Of a DNA stretch of 64,000 nt, positions 46,808 to 56,415 are shown in pieces. The stretch spans positions 310,001 through 374,000 of the forward strand of contig JAPQWV010000330.1 in NCBI GenBank assembly GCA_027422505.1, read 5' to 3'. The notes below the pieces were generated by a model. The model saw nothing but the letters and a program-made list of their open reading frames with translations, was not told the origin of the DNA and ran no database searches. The translations under genes and the position numbers were made by a program. The first letter of the stretch is position 1. Every line of letters starts with the position of its first letter. This DNA comes from Craterostigma plantagineum (Eukaryota; Streptophyta; Magnoliopsida; Lamiales; Linderniaceae).

Positions 46808-47267
46808 CTCGGAGATTTGTTTGCCTTTGCTTCAATCCTTGCTCTGTTTTCTGGTCATATTCTTACATCACGTTTCCTGCAAGCTATTTTATTGGGTAAT
46901 AAAGAACTGTCTGACAAAATTACAGGGAATATACATGTCATTGTTTTACCTTGCTATTACTTAGTTATATGGGAATAGATAAACTTAATGACGTTTTGCT
47001 TGAAGTATTCGCAAGTATGTTAGAGAAGAGAAGAACATCGCCATTGATGTCTACTCATGATCCGATATTTAATACGTACGTTTTTGGTAAGACAAATCAC
47101 ATGCCCGCCCTGATAATGTAAAAAAGTTGCTCATTATATTTCGTTCGTACAAGATTTTGATTTTCCTTCCTTACCTCAGAAGTCACGCATGCATGTAATA
47201 AGAAATATCCTTTCCCCATCAAACAAAACAATAATAATCGCATAATTAATTAGCCATGTATCACTAC
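46708..47267. other. Intergenic with (TA)n tract
   Basis: No gene is visible. It contains the DUF662 promoter, the 38-bp microsatellite and the 3' flank of the mutase-like gene. The short frames over the (TA)n tract are low-complexity artefacts. Confidence 0.5.
46768..46805. repeat. (TA)19 microsatellite
   Basis: Nineteen uninterrupted TA dinucleotides, likely length-variable between individuals. Confidence 0.95.
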
Positions 47268-48185
47268 TCAATCATCGTCCTCCATGATCAAATGCCCACA
47301 AGCTCTCATCTTTTGATCGTCAATCATCTCTTGGGACAAACCCCATTGTTTGAGCTCTTCTAAGCTGTGATGAACGGCCAAGCTATACTCCCTCGAATTC
47401 GAGCCCAGCTCTAAAATTCTATACTCGCAATTTCTTGGATTCGTCAACTCCGAAAATTGATCTGAGGTCCACCCAAACCATTTCATGAGGAAGACGAGGA
47501 TTGTTAGCCCATGCGATACTATGATCAAGTCGATCACTTCATCTTCTCCATCGCGTAATAATGAGAACTGCTCCATGTCTCTCCATAGCCCTTCAATGAA
47601 TGCTGAAAAATATAGAGACTCGTCCATCATTTTTTACTCTCCTTAAGAAGCCCTAATGAGTAGTACGATAGTATTTTATATGTACAGAAAGAAAGAACCA
47701 AGAAGGGCCCACTTACCTGAAACCCTATCATAAACATCAGCACTAGATTCTCCGTTAGGAACTCTATAGAAGAATCTTCCGTACATGTCTCTCATATTCT
47801 TTATCTTCTTCCTCTCATCAACGTCTTGAAAATTACCGAAATGCTGCTCTCTTAACCTGCATTCTTCACGAACTCCAATCACCTTATCTTTTCCGAACAC
47901 TTTGACTATCTCCTCCATGGTTTCCTTCGTGCGATTCGAGGGAGAAAAGTAGAAAAGTGCCTTCGAGTTATGGTTGCAGTAAACTTCTTCCTTTGATGAC
48001 ACGATATTTTTTAGCTGTAAGCCTATTTGTTGAGCTTGAAAGATCCCTTTTTCGCTTAGCTTTATTTTGTGGTTTGGTATGTATTCGAGCACTCTTTCGT
48101 CGATGTTTACTTGGCTTTCGCCATGCCGGACTAATATTATGCGCTTAGGTAGGTAATGGGAATAATATTTCCCTTTCGGCGCCAT
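47268..48185 (-). CDS. Phosphoglycerate-mutase-like protein, AT74 type
   Basis: Histidine-phosphatase superfamily. Exons 47717-48185 and 47268-47602, 267 residues. The catalytic RHG motif is in PKRIILVRHGESQVN, and the second histidine in IIVSHGLTILVFLMKWFGW. Conserved AT74 blocks: FSPSNRTKETMEEI, IGVREECRLREQHFGNFQ, GRFFYRVPNGESSADVYDRV and LEELKQWGLSQEMI. Arabidopsis AT74 is longer at the C-terminus; this one ends soon after QKMRACGHLIMEDDD. True glycolytic mutase activity is unlikely; it is more probably a phosphatase of unknown substrate. The start is ATG 48185 (MAPKGKYY); the upstream in-frame TTG is not a start. Confidence 0.9.
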
Positions 48186-49425
48186 TGCAGATATTGATTG
48201 AATGTGCAAGAAAATAAGGTTTGGGCTATATTTTTTTAATTTTGCAGTGAGTTCTATGGAGATATTAAGTTTGATGTGCTTTTATAGATGTATTGTATTG
48301 TACTTTGGTCAAGGAAGAAATTCAAGAAATTACGATAGCAAACGGGGGTCAGGTTTCAAAGGGTTCCCACTGGGGAGACATTGGGTCAAGAAGAAAATGC
48401 AGTTTCCCCTAATTTAGAACGAAATGATATGTAAATTTAACCATTTGAAATTAGATGAGTCCAAAGTCATGAGTTTGCTTTTGATATTCAACGTAGAAGA
48501 CTTTCGCGTTGAGATATATGAATCAAGAATAGGTTCAAATGCACTTTGGAATTGCCAAGAAAAATAGAGACCAAATGATCACATTCGTAATGGGTAGGCA
48601 TCAAATTTATGTTTATTTAATATTTCTGAATTTTAAAGGAACCATCATTACTTTATGGGACAAGTGCAACAAGAGCATTACAAACGTTAGTGGCTGTCAT
48701 TTACTCGCTTAAGCTATGCAGATTAGTCAAAAGCACCGACCAATCACTTGCCATTTAATCTTCTTTTACTGAATTTGCAATTAGATCGAGCATGGGTCAA
48801 CCTCAACACATAATGGCGTTCGTTTATGTATTTGTACATTAGCAAGGAATGATGTAATGATTAGTGCAAATGAAGTATTATTGCAACTTTTCTATAATTC
48901 GCCATAAAGTTCCACTCTTTTTTCTCTGTGTCCATGTCTATCCAAATGCTCCCATATGGTTGGTATTTATTGAACGTGCTGATTAAGTGACACTTACTTT
49001 CTCAACCAAGCTTTAAACTTTGGTAAAAATTAACTAACCCTTTTAATCTGTCTTTGCATTTCTCTTACATGGCTAATTTATCCTTCTATTTCCTACCCCA
49101 GAGAATTTCGATCATCCTCGCTAGAAATTGCCCAGAAAGCGAGTGCACTTTCTTATGGGCTTTCCTCATGGACATGGAGTCTACAAACAGCGGTAATAAA
49201 ACAGACAAAAAAAGAAAAAAGCTGCAACAACATAAATGATCAAACTCAACAATCCAATTTGTTTTCCATTAGCTTATTTGCTGTGAATAAATATCAAGAC
49301 CTGTAATGTAAGTAACAACACAAAAGAATAGGTGCTTGTGTGCCAATGAATTTCTTCTACATTGCTACAACCATCTCACGCCGCCCTAACACGGCGCGAG
49401 AGAGACTACACCTACGCTTTCTTCC
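48186..49425. other. Intergenic, no gene seen
   Basis: About 1.2 kb of AT-rich DNA between the mutase-like promoter and the 3' end of the OTU gene. Short frames (48202-48417 and 49054-49239) have no recognisable family and no splice partners. No repeat termini, tRNA or hairpin stands out. Confidence 0.5.
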
Positions 49426-50755
49426 TCACTGTGATTCAAGTTTCTCCAGGATATCGTAATGACCGTATCTATGAAACAAGATGTTGATGGAACTCTTTTC
49501 GCTCTTTAGGTACTCTTCGCCATACTTTGAAACTTCAACCAACTTTCCAGTGTTTGTATCTTCCATGAACACAGAGATGGGTGTCCTGCGATAGACAAAC
49601 ATAGTTTTGGTGACTGTCTAAACCAATACAACAATGGTAGTTGAATCGAAGTTTAGAGCGAAAACACTAACTTCAGAACATGCGAAGACATGAGCAGCTC
49701 GGGTTCTCCGCCCCAGTCGCCATTTCTTTGAATCGTCTTCACATACTCATCAAAGTCTTCCCCAATGGACCTAAACAAACAGTAATAATGACATCTACAC
49801 GTGTATATATTCAACGAAAACTGTAAGATCGATCACAATGTATTGTACAAAAGGGAATCACCATTCTACTTCTTTTCGCCTCTTTAGAAGCTCATCAACC
49901 ACCTGCGAACATCCATTTAGCTCAATCAGATCAGCAGATAAACCAAGAAATGCCCCTAAAAGCAATGACTCAAACAGTAGCCTTCAAAAACTATCAAATT
50001 CAGCAAGAAGAAGATGACTTACTCGAGCTCTTAATTCGGCAGCTAATTCCAGCTGACGATCCTCGTCGGGCGCTTCTTCTCCATTTCCCAAACAAGCCAT
50101 GTGTGCTATCGCCCTAAACATGCAATTCCCATCTTTTGTCACTCCTAAACATGATAAGAATAACCATTCAATATCAATAAAAAAGTTGAGTTGGAGTAAA
50201 AATTTTGATACAAAGATTACAAGTAGGGCGAGAACGGAAGAAAAAACTAAAAAAATCGACCTTTAAAAAAAATCGACCTTTGACCCTATAATTCACAGAT
50301 TCGTCGCGGTCTAATCTATTAGTCTCATCGTCCCCACCAACAACAACGTCCTGAGATTGGACCTGCGACGTATCGATCAAACAACCTCCACGATTCGCAT
50401 CAATCAAAGCGCTGAGCCCAAACATGAGCCAGGCCGAGTCAGGGTGGTGCAGCCACCTAGCCGGCCTCGCGTCCCAAGCCACGTTCCACGAGCCCTCGCC
50501 TGGCTCGCTACGTCTCACCGTGAGCCTCCTCCTTCGCCAAAGAGAAGGTAGATTCGCGTGCCATAGAGAGACCGCCTTAACTGAAACTGAATCCTGGTTA
50601 ATACCGTCGCGATTACTGCTATAACTATTGAAACTGCGGGTATGAGAAAGCTCGAATCGGCTGAGACGGTCGAAATGAGCCGCCGCCGAGGCGCGAGATA
50701 GTGACGTCAGCAGAAGCCAAGGCTTGGGACGTGCCGTGCAGAGTAATGTCAGCAT
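49426..50755 (-). CDS. OTU-domain cysteine protease (deubiquitinase), OTU3/4-like
   Basis: Ovarian-tumour-type deubiquitinating enzyme. Exons 50278-50755, 50023-50144, 49862-49902, 49672-49770 and 49426-49585, 299 residues. The catalytic Asp and Cys are in TKDGNCMFRAIAHMACLGNG. The helical block EDRQLELAAELRARVVDELL follows, then the family block NGDWGGEPELLMSSHVLKTP, and the catalytic His is in LFHRYGHYDILEKL. The Arg/Ser-rich N-terminus (SRASAAAHFDRLSRFELSH) could target an organelle, as predicted for some plant OTUs. The donor of intron 1 lies in a repeated context: AAAG|GTCGATTTTT occurs again 17 bases on. The start is the first in-frame ATG. Confidence 0.88.
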
Positions 50756-51088
50756 TTACCGAAGGGGATTTCTTGGTCAGGTTTGTGAGCAGCAGAAGAG
50801 AAGTAAATTAGCTGGAGCTTGCCTTCGTTAAATGTAAATACACATATAAATTATATTTTGTATGATTTTAATTATATATGAAAGTTACATATATTTTTCT
50901 TTTAGTTTGGTTTGGTATATGTAATACCAGCATTGGTCAGAATGAGATAGATATTTACGAGTTTTCCAAATAAAGGTCCGCTATTAGAGGATCGTGTGGC
51001 TTGAAGTGATTATAATAAATGCGAGATATTATGGGATTTAAAGGAACCTAAATATTGGCAAATTCTTCATATGAAAATAAATGAATCA
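50756..51088. promoter_or_regulatory. OTU promoter, broken by the LINE
   Basis: No gene is visible. The OTU gene's upstream region runs only 333 bp before the LINE; the native flank continues at 56013. The 15-bp target duplication occupies 51074-51088. Confidence 0.5.
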
Positions 51089-51217
51089 CAGTAACTATCC
51101 ATTGCTTGAATCATTGATTTACACACAGTAGTGGTGCGATTTACACACAGTAGCGGACTGAGAGGCACTGTTCCATTGCTTCCCCCTCGATTTTCTTCGG
51201 TGGTTCCCACCGCGGCC

Positions 51218-52531
51218 ATGGCCAAGAAAAAGAGGACCACAAAACAGGGGCCGTCAACGCCGGATTTGGGAATGAATAACACTAGTGGCCAGAATGCGGG
51301 ATCCCTAAATACGCCTAAAAATACATCTGAACCCACACTAGCTGATGTTACAAAATTGATTGGCCAATACGTTAGTTCCCCAAATGGAGACCATGGTAAC
51401 ACATCGGATGTGACAATCTTGGAACGTACGCTGAGAGAGCTGAAAGGGAAAAGTGAGTGCGTTAAAAACTGCGATGATAATGGCAGAGTTGCTGCTCCTG
51501 CCCCATCAATCTGGGATAAGTTTGACATCTCAAAACTGAGGAATGCAGGGACTAAGCTGGGATATGTTGAACCTGTTTTGACTGAAGGTGAGGCACTGGG
51601 ACGGATTGAACCAGATGATATAGCTGAAGAGATTGACTACTGGAACACAACCATAGTCTGCTATGTGTTGGGCTCGAACCCCCCCTACTCAGTGATGAAT
51701 GGATTCTTGACTAGAGTCTGGAAGAAGTATAGTATGCAGAAAGTCCTGCAAGTGAGAGCAGGGTTATTTCTGGTAAAATTTGATTCTATGGAGACCCGTG
51801 ATAGAGTATTACAAGAGGAAGTGCTCCAATTCGATAAGAAACCTGTTATATTAGCACCATGGACCCCCAATACACAGTTCAAGAAAGGGGAAGTCGAGAA
51901 AGCACCTATTTGGATCCAATTCCCTCACTTGGAGCTTAAATATTGGGGTGCAAAGAGCTTGAGCAAATTGGCTAGTCTCGTGGGGAATCCGATCATGGCA
52001 GATGGGGTGACAGAACGGAAAGAAAGAATACATTATGCTAGAGTTCTTGTTGAAGTTGAACTGAAAAATGAGTTGAAGGAGACGATCTCTTTCATTAATG
52101 AACATGGACAACTTAGTGAGCAAAAGGTGGTGTATGAATGGAAACCTACCAAATGTGGGAAATGTGGAATGTTTGGGCATGAGCAGGAGGTGTGTAGGAA
52201 AGTAGGCGGGCAACAGGAATGGAGGATCAAACAGAAGGAGGCCATGGTGGAAGATACTGAAGTCATGTTGAATAAAAAGGAACCTCCACCTGTTGTTAAT
52301 CCACGGGGCCAGGTATCTAGCTTGGAGGGAGAGGTGGAACTGAGTCAGAATTTGGAGAAGTCCAAGCAAGGGAGTCAGTTGGGGACTGAGAGGAATGATG
52401 GTTGGATCATACAAGGGGCAAGAAGAATAACCAAAGAACAGGGGAGAGAGGAGAGTGGGAAAGATGGCCGAGCGCAGAGTAATGTGTCCAAGTCTTTACT
52501 GCAGAGGCTTGGATCTTCCCCCCATGAATAG
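51218..52531 (+). CDS. LINE ORF1, DUF4283/CCHC nucleic-acid-binding protein
   Basis: 437 residues from ATG 51218 (MAKKKRTTKQGPS). The middle part (AEEIDYWNTTIVCYVLGSNP, RAGLFLVKFDSMETRDRVL, PVILAPWTPNTQFKKGEVEK) is the DUF4283 domain of plant LINE ORF1 proteins. A CCHC zinc knuckle follows: CGKCGMFGHEQEVC. The C-terminus is charged and low-complexity. It should bind LINE RNA in the ribonucleoprotein. The frame upstream of 51218 is open but has no ATG. Confidence 0.92.
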   Translation: MAKKKRTTKQGPSTPDLGMNNTSGQNAGSLNTPKNTSEPTLADVTKLIGQYVSSPNGDHGNTSDVTILERTLRELKGKSECVKNCDDNGRVAAPAPSIWDKFDISKLRNAGTKLGYVEPVLTEGEALGRIEPDDIAEEIDYWNTTIVCYVLGSNPPYSVMNGFLTRVWKKYSMQKVLQVRAGLFLVKFDSMETRDRVLQEEVLQFDKKPVILAPWTPNTQFKKGEVEKAPIWIQFPHLELKYWGAKSLSKLASLVGNPIMADGVTERKERIHYARVLVEVELKNELKETISFINEHGQLSEQKVVYEWKPTKCGKCGMFGHEQEVCRKVGGQQEWRIKQKEAMVEDTEVMLNKKEPPPVVNPRGQVSSLEGEVELSQNLEKSKQGSQLGTERNDGWIIQGARRITKEQGREESGKDGRAQSNVSKSLLQRLGSSPHE

Positions 52532-55500
52532 CTCACTAGTGTGGAATGTGAGGGGTATGAATACCCCTCACAAACAAGCTGAGATTAGGCTGTTGTGTAA
52601 AAAACTACAGGTTAATCTAGCTTGCTTCGTAGAGACCAAAATAAAGAGAGGCAACCTGGAAGTGATGATGGATAGGTACTTTAGAGGGTGGAACCAGGCG
52701 AATAATCTGGAATGTCATCATAATGGGAGAATACTAGTACTGTGGCAGAATGACTGGGATATGAGGGTGTGCGAAAAGACTGACCAATTGATACACATAA
52801 AGTGCTCCAGGCACAATGAGGAGTTCATGCTTACATGTGTATATGGGCATAATAGCATTAATCAACGCCAGGAATTATGGAAGGATCTGAGAGACCTGAA
52901 GCAAGATACCCTACCATGGTTACTATGGGGAGACTTTAATAATGTTTTAAACACGGGGGATAGAATTGGGGGAGCCCCTGTGCTGGCCTCAGAATATGAA
53001 GGATTCAGGGAATGCCTGATGGACTGTGAACTGATGGAAATAAACAGGAAGGGAAAGAAGTTCACATGGACCAATAAGCAGAATCAGGAAAACAGAATTT
53101 GGAGCAGACTAGATTGGGTATTTGGCAACATTCAGTGGGTTGAGAAATACCCAGATAGAGAGGCCCATGTCTTGGAGGAAAGCATTTCAGACCACACTCC
53201 TATCCAGATCAGGAAAGTGGGTTCAACATTACATACTAAAAAGAGCTTCAAGTTCCACAATATGTGGGTAGATGCACCCCAATTCCTTGGGATGGTAACT
53301 GATATCTGGCAGGGCAGTTATAGTGGAGGATGTGAGTGGCAATTGATACAGAAACTGAGAGACCTAAAAGGCTCTCTCAGGGAACTAAACAGAACTCAAT
53401 TTGCTGACATTGTAAACTCAGTGGACTGGAGCAGACAGAAGTTGAAAGCAGCTCAGGAGAAGCTACATGAGGACCCCCTCAACTTTGAACTGCTGCAGGA
53501 GGAAAAGATATGTGCAATAGAGTTTGAAACTGTGAGTAAGGCAGCTACAAAGTTTCTTGCTCAGAAGGCAAAAGTCCATTGGCAGATGCAGGGAGACAGG
53601 AATACCAGGTATTTCCATGACTTGGTGAAACAGAGAGCCCTCAGGAATAGAATCTCATCCCTTTACACAGAAGCAGGGGAGCTGCTTGATAAACCTGAAG
53701 AGATTGCAACTCATATGGTGGGCTATTATGAAGGGATATTGGGTACCAAAATGGGCAATACAAGAGCAGTAGAGGATGAGGTTATAAGGCAGGGCAGCAT
53801 ACTGTCGATTGAAGAGCAGATGGACATGATCAGGCCATTCAGTAAAGCAGAAATCAAACAAGCTATGTTCTCTATAGCTAGTGAAAAGGCACCGGGGCCC
53901 GATGGTTATAATAGTGAATTCTACAAGAAAGCATGGACGGTAGTGGGGGAAGACATCAGTAAGGTGGTGCAGCTGTTTTTCCAGAAAAGACAACTGCTGA
54001 AAACCTTCAACAAAACAACCATTACCTTGATACCTAAGGTAGATCACCCGAGTTATGCAAAGGAGTATAGACCTATCTCCTGCTGTAATACTATCTACAA
54101 ATGTATATCCAAGCTCATATGCTCACGAATTAGAGCAGTCTTGCCTAAGCTGGTACAGGATAATCAAGGTGCATTTGTTCCAGGAAGAGCCATTGCACAC
54201 AACATCCTTCTTACCCAGGAATTGCTGAGGCTGTACAAAAGAGGTGCTGCATCAGCTAGATGCCTGATGAAAGTAGATTTGAAGAAGGCATATGACATGA
54301 TTGAATGGCAGTTTCTCATCAGTTTATTACAGAAATTGAACTTTCCTGTCAAAATGGTGGCTTGGATTGAGGAATGCATTACTACAGTTTCATACCAGAT
54401 CTCTATAAATGGAGCATTGGAAGGGAACATAAGAGGGGCTAGGGGAATCAGACAAGGGGATCCCATGTCACCACTTCTATTTGTCTTGGTCATGGAATAT
54501 TTAACAAGGAAACTAAAGCTGGCAGCAACTGGGAAAGATTTTAGATTTCATCCTCAATGCAAACGGCTGCAGATAATTAACCTATGCTTTGCAGATGATT
54601 TGATCATCTTATGCAAAGCCCAGCAGAGATCTGTCAGAATCATCACTGAATGTCTGGCCCAGTTTCAGCAGACTACAGGACTGGAGGCAAACAATACCAA
54701 ATCACATTTCTATGCTGCTGGAGTGTCTGCTGCAGTTAGGAAAGAGCTGATAGCTATCACAGGATTTAGTGAAGGCAACTTCCCCATGAGATACTTAGGG
54801 ATTCCCGTATCACCTACCAAATGGAGCAGGAAAGACTGTCAGGACATGGTAGACAGGATTGTGAAGAGGATAACATGCTGGACTACTAGAAACCTCTCCT
54901 ACGCAGGGAGATGCTGTCTCATCAATTCGGTTCTGTTGGCTATGCATAATTACTGGGGTTCAATATTCATGCTGCCGAGAAGTGTGGTGAAGATTGTGGA
55001 CCAAAAATGTAGGGATTTTCTGTGGGGCAGACATGAGAAAGGTCACAGGCCAGCGTTGGTGGCATGGGATCTAGTCTGCCGAAGGAAAAGCTGCGGGGGT
55101 CTCAATATTAAGGACTGTGGGGACTGGAATGTGGCTTGTATAGGAAGGCTTATGTGGGACATTGCGGGGAAAAAAGACTGCTTATGGATCAGATGGTTGG
55201 ATGGTGTTTACTTGCGGGGTGGGGACTTCTGGACTCACAATGCGCCGCAGGACTGCAGCTGGGCATGGAGGAAACTGATCAAACTCAGACAGATATTCAG
55301 ACAAGGAATCGAACAGGGGAGGTGGCTAGCTACTGAGCATGGAAGATACACAATCAACTCAGCTTACAACTGGTTGGGTCGAGCTAGAGAGGTGAAATAT
55401 GACCTCGCTGAAGCAATATGGAATAGATGGTCTGTACCTAAGCACGCTGTGGTGCTATGGCTGATATGTCATGGGAAAATCTTGACCAGAGATCGTTTGC

Positions 55501-55916
55501 TGCAATGGGGCATGCAGATTTCAGACAAGAGATGTCTTCTCTGTGGGACTTCAGATGAAACCATATGTCATCTTTTCCTACTATGTGAATTTAGTAACGC
55601 TGTCAAAAGGAGGATACAGGGTTGGATCAAAACAAGAATAGCAGATGACTTGGAGGGCGTGAAGAGATTGATGAAGCAGCTGGGGAAGCGCAGGAACAAG
55701 GTGTGCAAAGTGAAAATAATGGTGATTACCACACTGCTATATGTGGTTTGGACGGAAAGAAATAGGAGATTACATGGGGAGGACCCCAAAGCCGAGAAGG
55801 ATGTGGTAAGGATAATCAAGAGAATCGCATTGGAACAGATCACTAGTTTAAAGATTTTAACTTCAAAGCCGGAGGAACAGAGTTTTAGGCAACAGTTACT
55901 AAATTTTTCTGAGTAG
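52464..55916 (+). CDS. LINE ORF2, endonuclease/reverse transcriptase
   Basis: 1,150 residues if begun at ATG 52464; ATG 52524 (MNSSLVWNVRGMN), which overlaps the ORF1 stop, is an alternative and closer to the usual start. Domain order: APE-type endonuclease (WNVRGMN, CFVETK, LWGDFNNVL, ISDHTPI). Next a linker with WQMQGDRNTRYFH. Then the reverse transcriptase with EKAPGPDGYNSEFYKK, EYRPISCCNTIYKCISK, VDLKKAYDMIEW, IRQGDPMSPLLFV and the catalytic FADDLIIL. Last comes a zf-RVT Cys/His region near the C-terminus (CLLCGTSDETICHLFLLC). All catalytic boxes are present and no stop or shift is seen, so the element may be autonomous. Confidence 0.95.
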   Translation: MAERRVMCPSLYCRGLDLPPMNSSLVWNVRGMNTPHKQAEIRLLCKKLQVNLACFVETKIKRGNLEVMMDRYFRGWNQANNLECHHNGRILVLWQNDWDMRVCEKTDQLIHIKCSRHNEEFMLTCVYGHNSINQRQELWKDLRDLKQDTLPWLLWGDFNNVLNTGDRIGGAPVLASEYEGFRECLMDCELMEINRKGKKFTWTNKQNQENRIWSRLDWVFGNIQWVEKYPDREAHVLEESISDHTPIQIRKVGSTLHTKKSFKFHNMWVDAPQFLGMVTDIWQGSYSGGCEWQLIQKLRDLKGSLRELNRTQFADIVNSVDWSRQKLKAAQEKLHEDPLNFELLQEEKICAIEFETVSKAATKFLAQKAKVHWQMQGDRNTRYFHDLVKQRALRNRISSLYTEAGELLDKPEEIATHMVGYYEGILGTKMGNTRAVEDEVIRQGSILSIEEQMDMIRPFSKAEIKQAMFSIASEKAPGPDGYNSEFYKKAWTVVGEDISKVVQLFFQKRQLLKTFNKTTITLIPKVDHPSYAKEYRPISCCNTIYKCISKLICSRIRAVLPKLVQDNQGAFVPGRAIAHNILLTQELLRLYKRGAASARCLMKVDLKKAYDMIEWQFLISLLQKLNFPVKMVAWIEECITTVSYQISINGALEGNIRGARGIRQGDPMSPLLFVLVMEYLTRKLKLAATGKDFRFHPQCKRLQIINLCFADDLIILCKAQQRSVRIITECLAQFQQTTGLEANNTKSHFYAAGVSAAVRKELIAITGFSEGNFPMRYLGIPVSPTKWSRKDCQDMVDRIVKRITCWTTRNLSYAGRCCLINSVLLAMHNYWGSIFMLPRSVVKIVDQKCRDFLWGRHEKGHRPALVAWDLVCRRKSCGGLNIKDCGDWNVACIGRLMWDIAGKKDCLWIRWLDGVYLRGGDFWTHNAPQDCSWAWRKLIKLRQIFRQGIEQGRWLATEHGRYTINSAYNWLGRAREVKYDLAEAIWNRWSVPKHAVVLWLICHGKILTRDRLLQWGMQISDKRCLLCGTSDETICHLFLLCEFSNAVKRRIQGWIKTRIADDLEGVKRLMKQLGKRRNKVCKVKIMVITTLLYVVWTERNRRLHGEDPKAEKDVVRIIKRIALEQITSLKILTSKPEEQSFRQQLLNFSE

Positions 55917-56415
55917 ATAGCAATGATGATTATTGCAAAAAAGTGTAATGTGTTGAACAATTGGATCTTGTGGTAATGATAACTTCTTACCAAAAAAAAA
56001 ATAAATGAATCATATTTAGTGACGGAGAGTTGACGGAACATTTCAGCCGGAACGGAATGGAAATTTCCATTATATATTATATGAAGTTTCTAATCTCCGA
56101 ACTCTATTTTAGATGGTTGGTTAAAGGATGTTAACATAGAATGAAAATCACATGGAATTGATTGGCTAAAAATGAATAGAAGAAATAAGACATGGCTATA
56201 TGAATTGAAAACAATATTTAACTTAAAGAAGGAAGGCGTCAAATCTCATGTATTTCAAATTGGGGGAAATGAATACCCACGAACAGTTTCGCAGGTCCTT
56301 TTGATCAGACAACAAGATTAAAACATGCAGATATGAGAAAAGAAAAGAAAGAACAATTTCGAGCTGTGAACTTTATGTCCAAAACTGTTTCAATCACACA
56401 ACATTGGAAAGCCCT

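Larger units (their letters stand above)
51089..55997 (+). mobile_element. Full-length L1-type LINE (non-LTR retrotransposon)
   Basis: About 4.9 kb with two open reading frames, bounded by a perfect 15-bp target-site duplication, AAAATAAATGAATCA, at 51074-51088 and 55998-56012. The element's 3' end is a short poly-A run (55992 on) merging with the duplication. The 5' UTR holds two copies of GATTTACACACAGTAG in a 22-bp tandem (51116 and 51138). Both ORFs are uninterrupted and the duplication is identical, so insertion was recent. It lies between the OTU gene and the CMS1-like gene, in opposite orientation to both. Confidence 0.95.

Noticed and set aside
46761..46978. Plus-strand frames starting with YIYIYIYI
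   Set aside because: Translation of the (TA)n microsatellite.
51851..52414. Minus-strand frame of 187 codons inside LINE ORF1
   Set aside because: Antisense of ORF1; no start context, no family, and explained by the sense frame.
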